DNA from: JBILVQ01 sp044370375 | GTDB lineage: Bacteria > Bacteroidota > Bacteroidia > UBA4408 | DNA length: 7,921 nt | Direction: 5' to 3' | NCBI GenBank assembly: GCA_044370375.1 | Contig: JBILVQ010000140.1 | Coordinates: forward strand, 1 to 7,921 | In this document: in pieces, positions 1-5,584 of the stretch | Position numbering within the stretch: the stretch's first letter is position 1 | Layout: each line of letters opens with the position of its first letter | Made by a program: the position numbers and the translations under genes | The notes under the pieces: generated by a model | Seen by the model: only the letters and a program-made list of their open reading frames with translations | The model's database searches: none | Told to the model about the DNA's origin: nothing

Positions 1-163
1 GCTTCGTTTGATGAATGCTGCCGGTTTGGTGGTGTGGCAAAAGGAGTTGGCAGAGGCCAAAACCTTTCTTGAAACCCAACATTTGGCCAATGGGTTTTAC
101 ATCATCAGCATGAAAAATCATTTGGGCCTGGTGAGCAACAGAAAGCTTTTGATACAACATTGA
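1..163 (+). CDS. T9SS type A C-terminal sorting domain, 3' end of a cargo gene (partial)
   Basis: The window opens inside a gene read from base 2 that stops with TGA at 161-163. The 53 visible codons contain NAAGLVVWQKEL, then LANGFYIISM, and end in NRKLLIQH. This is the usual second half of the type A sorting domain of Bacteroidota: a 'n..G..v' beta strand, the 'L..G.Y.i.' strand and a final basic 'k..k.li..' strand. Such domains direct Sec-exported proteins through the type IX secretion system in the outer membrane, where the domain is normally cleaved off. The N-terminal functional part lies outside the window, so the protein's job cannot be read here. I see no strong terminator after the stop. 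Confidence 0.8.
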   Translation, partial: LRLMNAAGLVVWQKELAEAKTFLETQHLANGFYIISMKNHLGLVSNRKLLIQH

Positions 164-277
164 AAGCATGTTTTATGAATCGGTAGAATCAATTTTCAAA
201 TATTGGATTCTTACAACAATCTTCTTTAAAACAAATGAATTTTTTTGTTGTTCTTTGTGTAAAGAAATTCATTGCTC
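164..277. other. Short AT-rich intergenic region with a start-proximal inverted repeat
   Basis: This 114-bp gap separates the T9SS gene end from the cytochrome-like lipoprotein. It holds a weak bulged inverted repeat (GAATCAAT at 186-193 against ATTGGATTC at 202-210) without a following T-run. A longer AT-rich inverted repeat occupies 234-273 and is listed separately. I found no match to TAnnTTTG on the plus strand, so the lipoprotein's promoter is not identified. Confidence 0.5.
234..273 (+). repeat. Inverted repeat (possible mRNA hairpin) just before the lipoprotein start
   Basis: AATGAATTT at 234-242 is complementary to AAATTCATT at 265-273. Pairing can extend inward through 246/261 with one G-T wobble, giving a stem of about 13 bp and a 14-nt loop. 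The stem ends four bases before the ATG at 278. It is almost entirely A/T, so it would be only moderately stable and could be a chance product of base composition. If transcribed, it would sit over the ribosome entry region. Confidence 0.4.
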
Positions 278-637
278 ATGAGAAAATTGATTTTACCGTT
301 TTTTGCTTTTTTCGTGCTGGGTATTTTGACCCAATGCAAAAAAGAAACCACCAATATTGATTGTACCGGTTCTACCCCAACCTATGTGAAGGACGTGAAG
401 CCCATTCTGGATGGTAATTGCGCTTCTTCGGGATGCCATGCAGCATCGAATCCATCCGATGGGATAAACCTTGCTACCTATGCAGGGGCTAAGGCTGCCG
501 GGGGGAGTTCAAAGTTTTTGGATAGTATTCAGCACAAGGGTGGAGCCAAGGCCATGCCGAAAAGCGCCTCAAAAATGAGTGATGATAAAATAAAGACGCT
601 TTATTGCTGGGTGCAAAATGGAATGCCCGAAAATTAA
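278..637 (+). CDS. Small cytochrome c-like lipoprotein with a CX4CH heme motif
   Basis: This is a 119-residue protein starting at the ATG at 278; the TTG two codons earlier is a weaker choice because the signal peptide begins naturally at MRKLILPFF. Residues 1-19 form a hydrophobic signal followed by Cys20 and lysines (LTQCKK). This suggests a lipoprotein, although Gln at -1 is atypical of a lipobox. The mature part carries CASSGCH (Cys48, Cys53, His54), a CX4CH variant of the covalent heme c motif, and MP at 93-94 as a candidate distal Met ligand. The segments 'YVKDVKPILDGNC', 'GINLATYAG' and 'AMPKSASKMSDDKI' match my memory of small Bacteroidota c-type cytochrome-like lipoproteins. The inferred role is periplasmic electron transfer or heme binding. 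Cys29 and Cys110 might form a disulfide. It stands alone and converges on the next gene with a 27-bp gap. Confidence 0.72.
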   Translation: MRKLILPFFAFFVLGILTQCKKETTNIDCTGSTPTYVKDVKPILDGNCASSGCHAASNPSDGINLATYAGAKAAGGSSKFLDSIQHKGGAKAMPKSASKMSDDKIKTLYCWVQNGMPEN

Positions 638-664
638 GCGAGGCACATTCACGACTGCCTTTCA

Positions 665-1258
665 TTAATTGGCATAAATCCATAATAAGACGGGTTTCTT
701 TTTCTGCTTCAGCAACTGATCGATATTGGTCATTAATGAATTGCTGATTACCGGACAACCCAAACTCCAGCCCATCGGCAAATGCTCGGGAAAGATTTCA
801 TTTTCCGCTACAGGATCATAGGAGTGTAGTACCACGATACGCTTGAACGCATTGCTATTACTGGCTTCCAGCCCTTTCAGTTTATAATGAATGTGAATGC
901 CCCACTGCGAATAGGCTTTTGCACCGGTGGCATACTTCCCTAAGGATGTACAATAACTACCTTCCTTGTTGCTGAATACAGGCTTTTCTTCCGTGCTTCC
1001 TAATCCCATGCCATGGCAACATAATCCCGAGTAAATCACCTTTCCTTTTTTGAAATCCCAAACAAAGAACCGGTTTTTTCCCGAGTGTATTTTCATGTCC
1101 ACCAGAAAACAAATTCCGGTATCCATGTTGTTCTTTTTGCAGAATTGCAAGGCTGCTTCTGCTTTGGATTGAATCTTATTTTCCTTTAAAGAATGCCCTT
1201 GAAAGGGCAAGAAAAACAGCAAAAAGGTAATAATGCGAAGAAGCCATCTCATGCCCAT
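665..1258 (-). CDS. YkuD_2-type murein L,D-transpeptidase-like secreted protein
   Basis: This 197-residue protein has a signal peptide (residues about 3-23, hydrophobic LLRIITFLLFFLPF). The catalytic signature near the C terminus is SLGCP (165-169), with the presumed nucleophile Cys168 and a conserved His145 in VLHSYDP. Upstream, CHGMGLGS (81-88), VFSNKEGSYCTSLGKY (94-109) and 'LKGLEASNSNAFKR' match the 'murein L,D-transpeptidase catalytic domain family' in order and spacing, and the length is normal. Family members are thought to cross-link or modify peptidoglycan in the periplasm through a cysteine acyl-enzyme, although many Bacteroidota members are uncharacterised. It is cysteine-rich for a periplasmic protein (Cys40, 50, 80, 81, 103, 168). 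The ATG at 1258 was chosen, but the second ATG at 1252 gives an equally good signal peptide. It lies 80 bp downstream of the chalcone isomerase-like gene on the same strand. Confidence 0.85.
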   Translation of the reverse strand: MGMRWLLRIITFLLFFLPFQGHSLKENKIQSKAEAALQFCKKNNMDTGICFLVDMKIHSGKNRFFVWDFKKGKVIYSGLCCHGMGLGSTEEKPVFSNKEGSYCTSLGKYATGAKAYSQWGIHIHYKLKGLEASNSNAFKRIVVLHSYDPVAENEIFPEHLPMGWSLGCPVISNSLMTNIDQLLKQKKKPVLLWIYAN

Positions 1259-1338
1259 TCAACGCGATGGGCAGAAAAAAATTGTGATACCCAATTGCAG
1301 AAAACCTTTTCCTTAGTAGGGCAGGAGTTGTCCTGGAA

Positions 1339-1899
1339 TTATGACTTGCCCAATAAATTTGTTTTTAGATCTGAATCGGCAGGTTTATTACAAAACCAAA
1401 TACCAAAGAGTGCTGTTTTAAAGTCAAGACCTGCAATGGTAGTAGAAACCTTACCGTTCTTATAAATAACAACCCCCTTGCCCGGTTCATAAATCAAATC
1501 AAAAATATCCCCTTCTTTAATTTCTTCTTTATAAACTGCTTTGAATTGATTTATTTTTGCCATCAGGGCTGCGGTATTTCCTGCTGTGGAGTTTTTGAAG
1601 CCTTCGTCAATGGCTGTTTTCATTTTGTTGCTGCTAATCAGTCCCGAAACAATGTGCAAACGCAAACCCATGGCTTCATCGGCTTTCATGATTTTATCGG
1701 CATCAGCATTTTTTGTTTTCAAATACAATCCGCATACATACATATCCATAAAGTATTTCTCTCTAACGCCTGCACCATTTAAATGGATGATTGTTTCACC
1801 GGCCTTTAAGGTGTTTGGAATTTTAACTCCTTCAACCATGGTTTGTGCGATGCTTCCAAACGAAAGAAGTGCAAAAAGGAGCAGGGAATAAAGTTTCAT
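1339..1899 (-). CDS. Periplasmic chalcone isomerase-like protein
   Basis: This 186-residue protein has a clear Sec signal peptide, MKLYSLLLFALLSFGSIAQ, probably cleaved near residue 19. The mature chain matches the bacterial chalcone isomerase-like family (Pfam Chalcone_3 type). Key segments are LNGAGVREKYFMDMYVCGLY (40-59), the 'MGLRLHIVSG' strand (77-86) and the C-terminal ALFGIWFCNKPADSDL (163-178). Arg46 in GVREK is at the place of the conserved arginine of the fold. Bacteria have no flavonoid pathway to match the name. Bacterial members are usually described as fold relatives, possibly fatty-acid or ligand binding, without a proven reaction. The gene starts 34 bp after the deaminase stop with no terminator visible between them, so co-transcription is likely. 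The family call is firm; the biochemical role is unknown. Confidence 0.85.
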   Translation of the reverse strand: MKLYSLLLFALLSFGSIAQTMVEGVKIPNTLKAGETIIHLNGAGVREKYFMDMYVCGLYLKTKNADADKIMKADEAMGLRLHIVSGLISSNKMKTAIDEGFKNSTAGNTAALMAKINQFKAVYKEEIKEGDIFDLIYEPGKGVVIYKNGKVSTTIAGLDFKTALFGIWFCNKPADSDLKTNLLGKS

Positions 1900-1933
1900 C
1901 TTTCGAGTGTTTTTAGCGTGTATTGAAAATTGT

Positions 1934-2950
1934 TTAGGAAGGATTTTTTTGCATGAAGTCGTTTAATTGACTGTGCATTTTTGCTTTGTGTGAATCGTCA
2001 ACAAAGCAGGCATCAAAACTGTTACGTGCCAACTGCACAATTTCTTCGCGTGTTAATTGAAGTGCCTCTGCAACAGCCCAATAATTATCGTTCATGTATC
2101 CGCCAAAATAGGCCGGATCGTCAGAATGAACCGTGGCCATTAATCCGTTTTGTAGAAGTTGTCTAATGGGATGATCTTCCATTTTTTTCACCACCCTTAA
2201 TTTCAAATTCGACAAGGGACAAATGGTCAAGGGCATTTTTAAAGACCTTAGTTTTTCTACCAATGCATCATCCTCTAAGCAACGATTGCCATGGTCGATG
2301 CGTTGCACCTTTAACAGGTTTAGGGCTTCGTGAATGTATGAAGAGGGACCTTCTTCACCGGCATGCGCAACCGTTAAAAAACCATGTTCACGGGCTTTTG
2401 CGAAGACCCTTTCAAATTTGGAAGGCGGATTGCCAAGTTCTGATGAATCCAATCCTACCGCAATAATTTTATCCTTGTAGGGCAGTGCCATTTCTAATGT
2501 TTCAAAAGCAGATGCTTCATCAAGATGCCTCAAAAAACAAAGGATGATGCGAAAGCTGATGCCCATTTCTTTTTCTCCCTGCAGCAAAGCCTTTTCTATT
2601 CCATTAAAAACGGTTTCGAATGAAATACCACGAACAGTGTGTGTTTGCGGATCGAAAAACACTTCTGTATGCATTACGTTTTCGGTATGAATCTTTCGCA
2701 GGTAAGCCATCGTTAAATCATAGAAGTCCTGCTCTGTGATTAATACCCCTGCACCGGCATAATAAATATCGAGGAACTCCTGCAGGTTGTTAAAACGGTA
2801 GGCGTTTTTTACTTCCTCCACATTTTTGTAAGGCAGCTTTAATCCGTTTCTTTGTGCAATCTGAAACATTAATTCCGGTTCAAACGAACCTTCTAAATGC
2901 AGATGCAATTCTGCCTTGGGCATCCCCTCAATAAATGCTTTGCTTACCAT
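1934..2950 (-). CDS. add: Adenine/adenosine deaminase, type 2 adenine deaminase subfamily
   Basis: This is a 338-residue cytosolic zinc amidohydrolase of purine salvage. Zinc and catalytic residues are all present: His16 and His18 in ELHLHLEG, His196 and Glu199 in HAGEEG, His220 in RIDHG and Asp277 in HSDDPAYFGG. Several signatures point to the adenine deaminase (adenine to hypoxanthine) branch rather than classical adenosine deaminase. They are Glu20 in HLHLEG, where classical enzymes have HLDG with a ribose-contacting Asp, plus FFDPQTHTVRG (98-108), LCFLRHL, GLDSSELGNPPSKF and GGYMNDN. The gene symbol is the conventional one for the superfamily; substrate preference is inferred. The frame is open back to 3025, but the ATG at 2950 gives the normal N terminus. 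The earlier ATG would run through the upstream terminator and the end of the preceding gene. It heads a close cluster with the next two genes. Confidence 0.9.
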   Translation of the reverse strand: MVSKAFIEGMPKAELHLHLEGSFEPELMFQIAQRNGLKLPYKNVEEVKNAYRFNNLQEFLDIYYAGAGVLITEQDFYDLTMAYLRKIHTENVMHTEVFFDPQTHTVRGISFETVFNGIEKALLQGEKEMGISFRIILCFLRHLDEASAFETLEMALPYKDKIIAVGLDSSELGNPPSKFERVFAKAREHGFLTVAHAGEEGPSSYIHEALNLLKVQRIDHGNRCLEDDALVEKLRSLKMPLTICPLSNLKLRVVKKMEDHPIRQLLQNGLMATVHSDDPAYFGGYMNDNYWAVAEALQLTREEIVQLARNSFDACFVDDSHKAKMHSQLNDFMQKNPS

Positions 2951-2957
2951 GTTGTTG

Positions 2958-2985
2958 AAAAAAAAGGGATTCCGAAGAATCCCTT
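2958..2985 (-). terminator. Intrinsic terminator with cUUCGg tetraloop, end of the aspS unit
   Basis: On the minus strand a perfect 9-bp stem (AAGGGATTC / GAATCCCTT) closes on a TTCG loop and runs into eight T residues, two of which pair in the stem. The C(UUCG)G closing arrangement is an exceptionally stable RNA tetraloop. It lies 18 bp after the stop of the 154-aa gene and ends seven bases before the deaminase ATG. It therefore most simply terminates aspS plus the small gene. It could also act as an attenuator for the deaminase. Confidence 0.88.
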
Positions 2986-3003
2986 GTGAATTTGTTGTTT
3001 TGT

Positions 3004-3468
3004 TTACTGTCCGGCACAGGCACAACGATGTTGTTGTCCGATTTTAGAGATTTTGGTGCTCTTGTCATCACCCGTTTTTCCATCAAAATTTTGATAAAAA
3101 GTGAAGGATTGATAATTGCAATTTCCTGCAACACCGGTTCCATAAACCATGGCTTCAAGGGTTCTGCCAATTACTTTGCCTGAGGCATCTTTTACCTCGG
3201 TCCAGTTTCCGGAGATAATTTTAACGGCTGTGTATTGCTGATTCCATTTTTTGGCAGTTGCCTCCTGACGGGTTGCATTTAATAATACAGCTTCAAGTTG
3301 TTGGTTTACCATTCCGGCTTTCAGTTCTTGAAACTCTTTTCCGGTTTGAGCCGGGTTGTTGTTTTGTTCAGGGCGGTTGACGGCAACCTGTGCTTTGGTG
3401 GACAAACTGCTTGTCAGCAACAAAACAAATAGGAAGATTTGTTTGAAATAAATTTTACTTGTTTTCAT
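3004..3468 (-). CDS. Uncharacterised small secreted protein downstream of aspS
   Basis: This 154-residue protein belongs to no family I recognise. Residues 1-27 form a Sec signal peptide (KIYFKQIFLFVLLLTSSLSTKAQ), with likely cleavage around Ala26/Gln27, so the mature protein is periplasmic or exported. The mature N-terminal part (about 28-80) is rich in Gln, Asn and Glu and looks partly helical. The central segment (about 80-128, 'AVKIISGNWTEVKDASGKVIGRT', broken here only by turns) looks like beta strands. Three cysteines occur: Cys117 in GNCNYQS, and Cys149 and Cys151 in the terminal RCACAGQ, which could bind metal or form disulfides. There is no lipobox, T9SS sorting domain or membrane segment beyond the signal. 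It begins 10 bp after the aspS stop and is followed by a strong terminator, so it is almost certainly transcribed with aspS. Confidence 0.8.
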   Translation of the reverse strand: MKTSKIYFKQIFLFVLLLTSSLSTKAQVAVNRPEQNNNPAQTGKEFQELKAGMVNQQLEAVLLNATRQEATAKKWNQQYTAVKIISGNWTEVKDASGKVIGRTLEAMVYGTGVAGNCNYQSFTFYQNFDGKTGDDKSTKISKIGQQHRCACAGQ

Positions 3469-3478
3469 GGTTGGGATT

Positions 3479-5254
3479 TTAGTGGGTTAAAGAGGCGGGT
3501 TTTTTTAGTTCAATGGCTAATTCTTCTAATTGCTCAAGGGCAATGGGAGAGGGGCTGTCGATCATTACATCTCGGCCGGAATTGTTTTTCGGGAAAGCGA
3601 TAAAGTCGCGGATTACCTCTGCGCCACCAAACAGGCTGCAAAGGCGGTCGAAACCAAAGGCAATGCCACCATGCGGAGGCGCACCATATTCAAAGGCATT
3701 CATCAAAAAGCCAAATTGATTTTTGGCTTCCTCATCGGTAAATCCTAATCGTGCAAACATTTTTGCCTGTAATGCTTTGTCGTGAATTCTGATGGAACCT
3801 CCACCAACTTCCACACCATTAATGACCATGTCGTAAGCATTGGCTCTTACTGCGCCGGGGTTGCTTTCGAGGCGTGCAATGTCTTCGGGCCAGGGTGCTG
3901 TAAAAGGGTGATGCATGGCAAACCAACGATTGTGTTCTTCTGAATATTCCAACAAGGGGAAATCAAGGACCCATAAACAGGAATAAACATCTTTGTTGCG
4001 CAATCCTAAACGTGTGCCCATTTCGAGCCTTAATTCATTCAGGGCTTTTCTTGTTTTATTTTCAGCACCGGCCAAAATTAACATCAAATCACCGGGTGCT
4101 GCACCCATGGCCTCTGCCCATTGCTGAAGGCGATCAGCAGCATAAAATTTGTCAACCGATGATTTTAAAACACCATCTGTTTGATAACGGCAATAGACCA
4201 ATCCGGTGGCGCCAATTTGTGGTCGCTTTACCCATTCGGTCAATTCATCCAATTGTTTTCTGGTATAATCAGCACAACCTTTTGCGCAAATCCCTACAAC
4301 GAGTTCTGCATCATCGAAAACCTTAAAATTTGCATCACTAACCAGATTAAGCCTTTCAAATTTTAGTTCTTTAAAGGTCATTTCGAAGCGGGTATCGGGC
4401 TTGTCGCATCCATACCAGCGCATAGCATCTGTGTAGCTCATTCTGGGCATTGATGCGATGTCAATTCCTTTTACTTTTTTAAACAGATGTCTGATTAATC
4501 CTTCAAAAGTTTGCAAAATATCTTCTCTTTCCACGAAGCTCATTTCGCAATCAATTTGTGAGAATTCAGGTTGACGATCGGCCCGCAGGTCTTCGTCTCT
4601 GAAACATTTTACAATCTGAAAATAGCGGTCGAAACCAGCTACCATCAATAACTGTTTAAAGGTTTGCGGACTTTGTGGAAGGGCGTAAAATTCACCTTTG
4701 TTCATTCGTGATGGGACCACAAAGTCGCGGGCTCCCTCGGGTGTGGACTTAATGAGAACCGGAGTTTCAACCTCTAAAAACTGCTGGTCATTTAAGAATT
4801 GCCTAGTGGCCATGGCCATTTGATGACGCAGTTCAAGGTTTGATTTTACAGGAGTTCTGCGTAAATCAAGATAACGGTATTTCATTCTGAGTTCATCACC
4901 TCCATCCGTTTCATCTTCAATGGTAAAAGGAGGCGTGATGGATTCATTCAGAATTTCGAGAGAGGAAACAATGATTTCAATTTCCCCTGTATCAATTTTT
5001 GAATTTTTGCTTTCGCGCAAAACAACTTTTCCGCTGGCTTTAACAACGAATTCCCGGCCCGATTTTTTGGCGTTGGCAAAAGCTTCTTCTGGACTTTCCT
5101 GATTGAAGGCTAGCTGGGTAATACCATAGCGGTCGCGGAGATCAATAAAAATCATGGCCCCCATTTCGCGCTTCTTTTGTACCCATCCGCACAAAACAAC
5201 TTCTTTGCCTGCATCAGAGGCTCTCAATTCACCGCAGTGATGACTTCTTAACAT
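3479..5254 (-). CDS. aspS: Aspartate--tRNA ligase (AspRS)
   Basis: This 591-residue protein is full length for a bacterial AspRS and charges tRNA(Asp) with aspartate in the cytoplasm. An N-terminal OB-fold anticodon-binding domain (1 to about 110, GWVQKKREMGAMIFIDLRDR at 23-42) precedes the class II catalytic core. Motif 1 spans about 155-178 (LEVETPVL, STPEGARDF) and motif 2 is FRDEDLRADRQPEF (218-231). The bacterial GAD insertion lies around 295-410, and motif 3 is GIAFGFDRLCSLF (530-542). GFLMNAFEYGAPPHGG and the C-terminal FPKNNSGRDVM are also typical. Residue 31, at the OB-fold position (Leu or His) linked to discriminating versus non-discriminating behaviour, is Met here, so Asp/Asn specificity is not clear by eye. 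The start gives the canonical N terminus RSHHCGELR. It leads a two-gene unit with the small secreted protein. Confidence 0.97.
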   Translation of the reverse strand: MLRSHHCGELRASDAGKEVVLCGWVQKKREMGAMIFIDLRDRYGITQLAFNQESPEEAFANAKKSGREFVVKASGKVVLRESKNSKIDTGEIEIIVSSLEILNESITPPFTIEDETDGGDELRMKYRYLDLRRTPVKSNLELRHQMAMATRQFLNDQQFLEVETPVLIKSTPEGARDFVVPSRMNKGEFYALPQSPQTFKQLLMVAGFDRYFQIVKCFRDEDLRADRQPEFSQIDCEMSFVEREDILQTFEGLIRHLFKKVKGIDIASMPRMSYTDAMRWYGCDKPDTRFEMTFKELKFERLNLVSDANFKVFDDAELVVGICAKGCADYTRKQLDELTEWVKRPQIGATGLVYCRYQTDGVLKSSVDKFYAADRLQQWAEAMGAAPGDLMLILAGAENKTRKALNELRLEMGTRLGLRNKDVYSCLWVLDFPLLEYSEEHNRWFAMHHPFTAPWPEDIARLESNPGAVRANAYDMVINGVEVGGGSIRIHDKALQAKMFARLGFTDEEAKNQFGFLMNAFEYGAPPHGGIAFGFDRLCSLFGGAEVIRDFIAFPKNNSGRDVMIDSPSPIALEQLEELAIELKKPASLTH

Positions 5255-5298
5255 GAATATACCTTTGCTGCGAATTTAGGGGAAAAGAAGGGTTTTTA

Positions 5299-5306
5299 CA
5301 AATATA
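5299..5306 (-). promoter_or_regulatory. Candidate -7 promoter element for aspS (TATATTTG)
   Basis: The minus strand reads TATATTTG, an exact fit to the Bacteroidota -7 consensus TAnnTTTG. It ends 44 bases before the aspS ATG, implying a leader of roughly 35-40 nt. No clean TTTG -33 box sits at the expected 17-23 bp upstream, so this rests on a single element in AT-rich DNA. Confidence 0.45.
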
Positions 5307-5310
5307 TTAA

Positions 5311-5322
5311 GTTATTAATAAC
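5311..5322. promoter_or_regulatory. Perfect 12-bp palindrome in the aspS promoter spacer
   Basis: GTTATTAATAAC is its own reverse complement. It lies 4 bp upstream of the candidate -7 element, where a repressor or activator dimer would contact RNA polymerase. No regulator gene is present in the window, and such AT-rich palindromes can arise by chance, so the operator role is only a suggestion. Confidence 0.3.
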
Positions 5323-5408
5323 CAGCAGCTTATAGGGCTGAATGGATAATTTTCAATGGCGTATCAGTTTTACGGTTTCTTATGCCGCTCCTAAGAAGCT
5401 AAAAAACT

Positions 5409-5470
5409 CCATTAAAATTTAACCAAGATATTTCGCACCGGTGCAGCCTAGCATTGCCTAAATTAAATGG
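5409..5470. repeat. Imperfect 62-bp palindrome centred on GCACCGGTGC
   Basis: The core GCACCGGTGC (5435-5444) is a perfect 10-bp palindrome. Outer arms CCATT (5409-5413) and AATGG (5466-5470) pair exactly around the same centre (between 5439 and 5440). The intervening arms, AAAATTTA against TAAATTAA, pair partly. A shared centre at two scales suggests one decayed palindromic element rather than unrelated inverted repeats. The layout resembles dispersed intergenic repeats I remember from other Bacteroidota, but that resemblance is unverified. Confidence 0.55.
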
Positions 5471-5484
5471 CCATAAGAAATATA

Positions 5485-5563
5485 TTTTTCCAAAGCGTTG
5501 GCCATCCCCAATTTCCCCTCTTGAGAGGGCTTAGGGGTGTGTCAATCACTTATAATTTAGCAA
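5485..5563. repeat. 79-bp intergenic palindromic repeat, copy 1
   Basis: This copy aligns without gaps to copy 2 exactly 100 bp away, with five mismatches in 79 positions. The last 33 bases, from TTAGGGGTGT through TTATAATTTAGCAA, are identical. Inside it, CCCCTCTT/GAGAGGGC (5515-5530) forms a stem with an unpaired outer C-C and an imperfect centre. An outer stem CATCCCCAA (5503-5511) pairs with TTAGGGGTG (5531-5539) with one mismatch and one wobble. The symmetrical G/C-rich core in AT-rich DNA resembles REP or MITE-like elements. Confidence 0.85.
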
Positions 5564-5584
5564 TTCCAAAGCAAAAAAAAATGT

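Noticed and set aside
641..660. AGGCA/TGCCT inverted repeat between the convergent lipoprotein and L,D-transpeptidase genes as a shared terminator.
   Set aside because: The stem is only 5 bp with a 10-nt loop and no proper T-run follows on either strand.
1322..1335. CAGGAGTTGTCCTG hairpin between the chalcone isomerase-like and L,D-transpeptidase-like genes as a terminator.
   Set aside because: The stem is five base pairs and on the transcribed strand is followed by CCCTACTAAGG rather than T residues.
1193..1465. Plus-strand ORF of 90 codons opposite the L,D-transpeptidase and chalcone isomerase-like genes.
   Set aside because: It is antisense to two well-supported genes and their gap, has low-complexity composition and resembles no protein.
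3082..3095. Perfect 14-bp palindrome ATCAAAATTTTGAT as a regulatory site for the deaminase.
   Set aside because: It lies within the coding sequence for residues YQNFD of the 154-aa protein and is explained by codons; no adjacent promoter element was found.
2928..3170. Minus-strand ORF of 80 codons bridging the 154-aa gene and the deaminase start.
   Set aside because: It is out of frame within two real genes and runs through the terminator hairpin.
5521..5556. TTGAGA and TATAAT in repeat copy 1 as a sigma-70-type plus-strand promoter.
   Set aside because: The spacing is 24 bp, Bacteroidota promoters use a different consensus, and no plus-strand gene follows.
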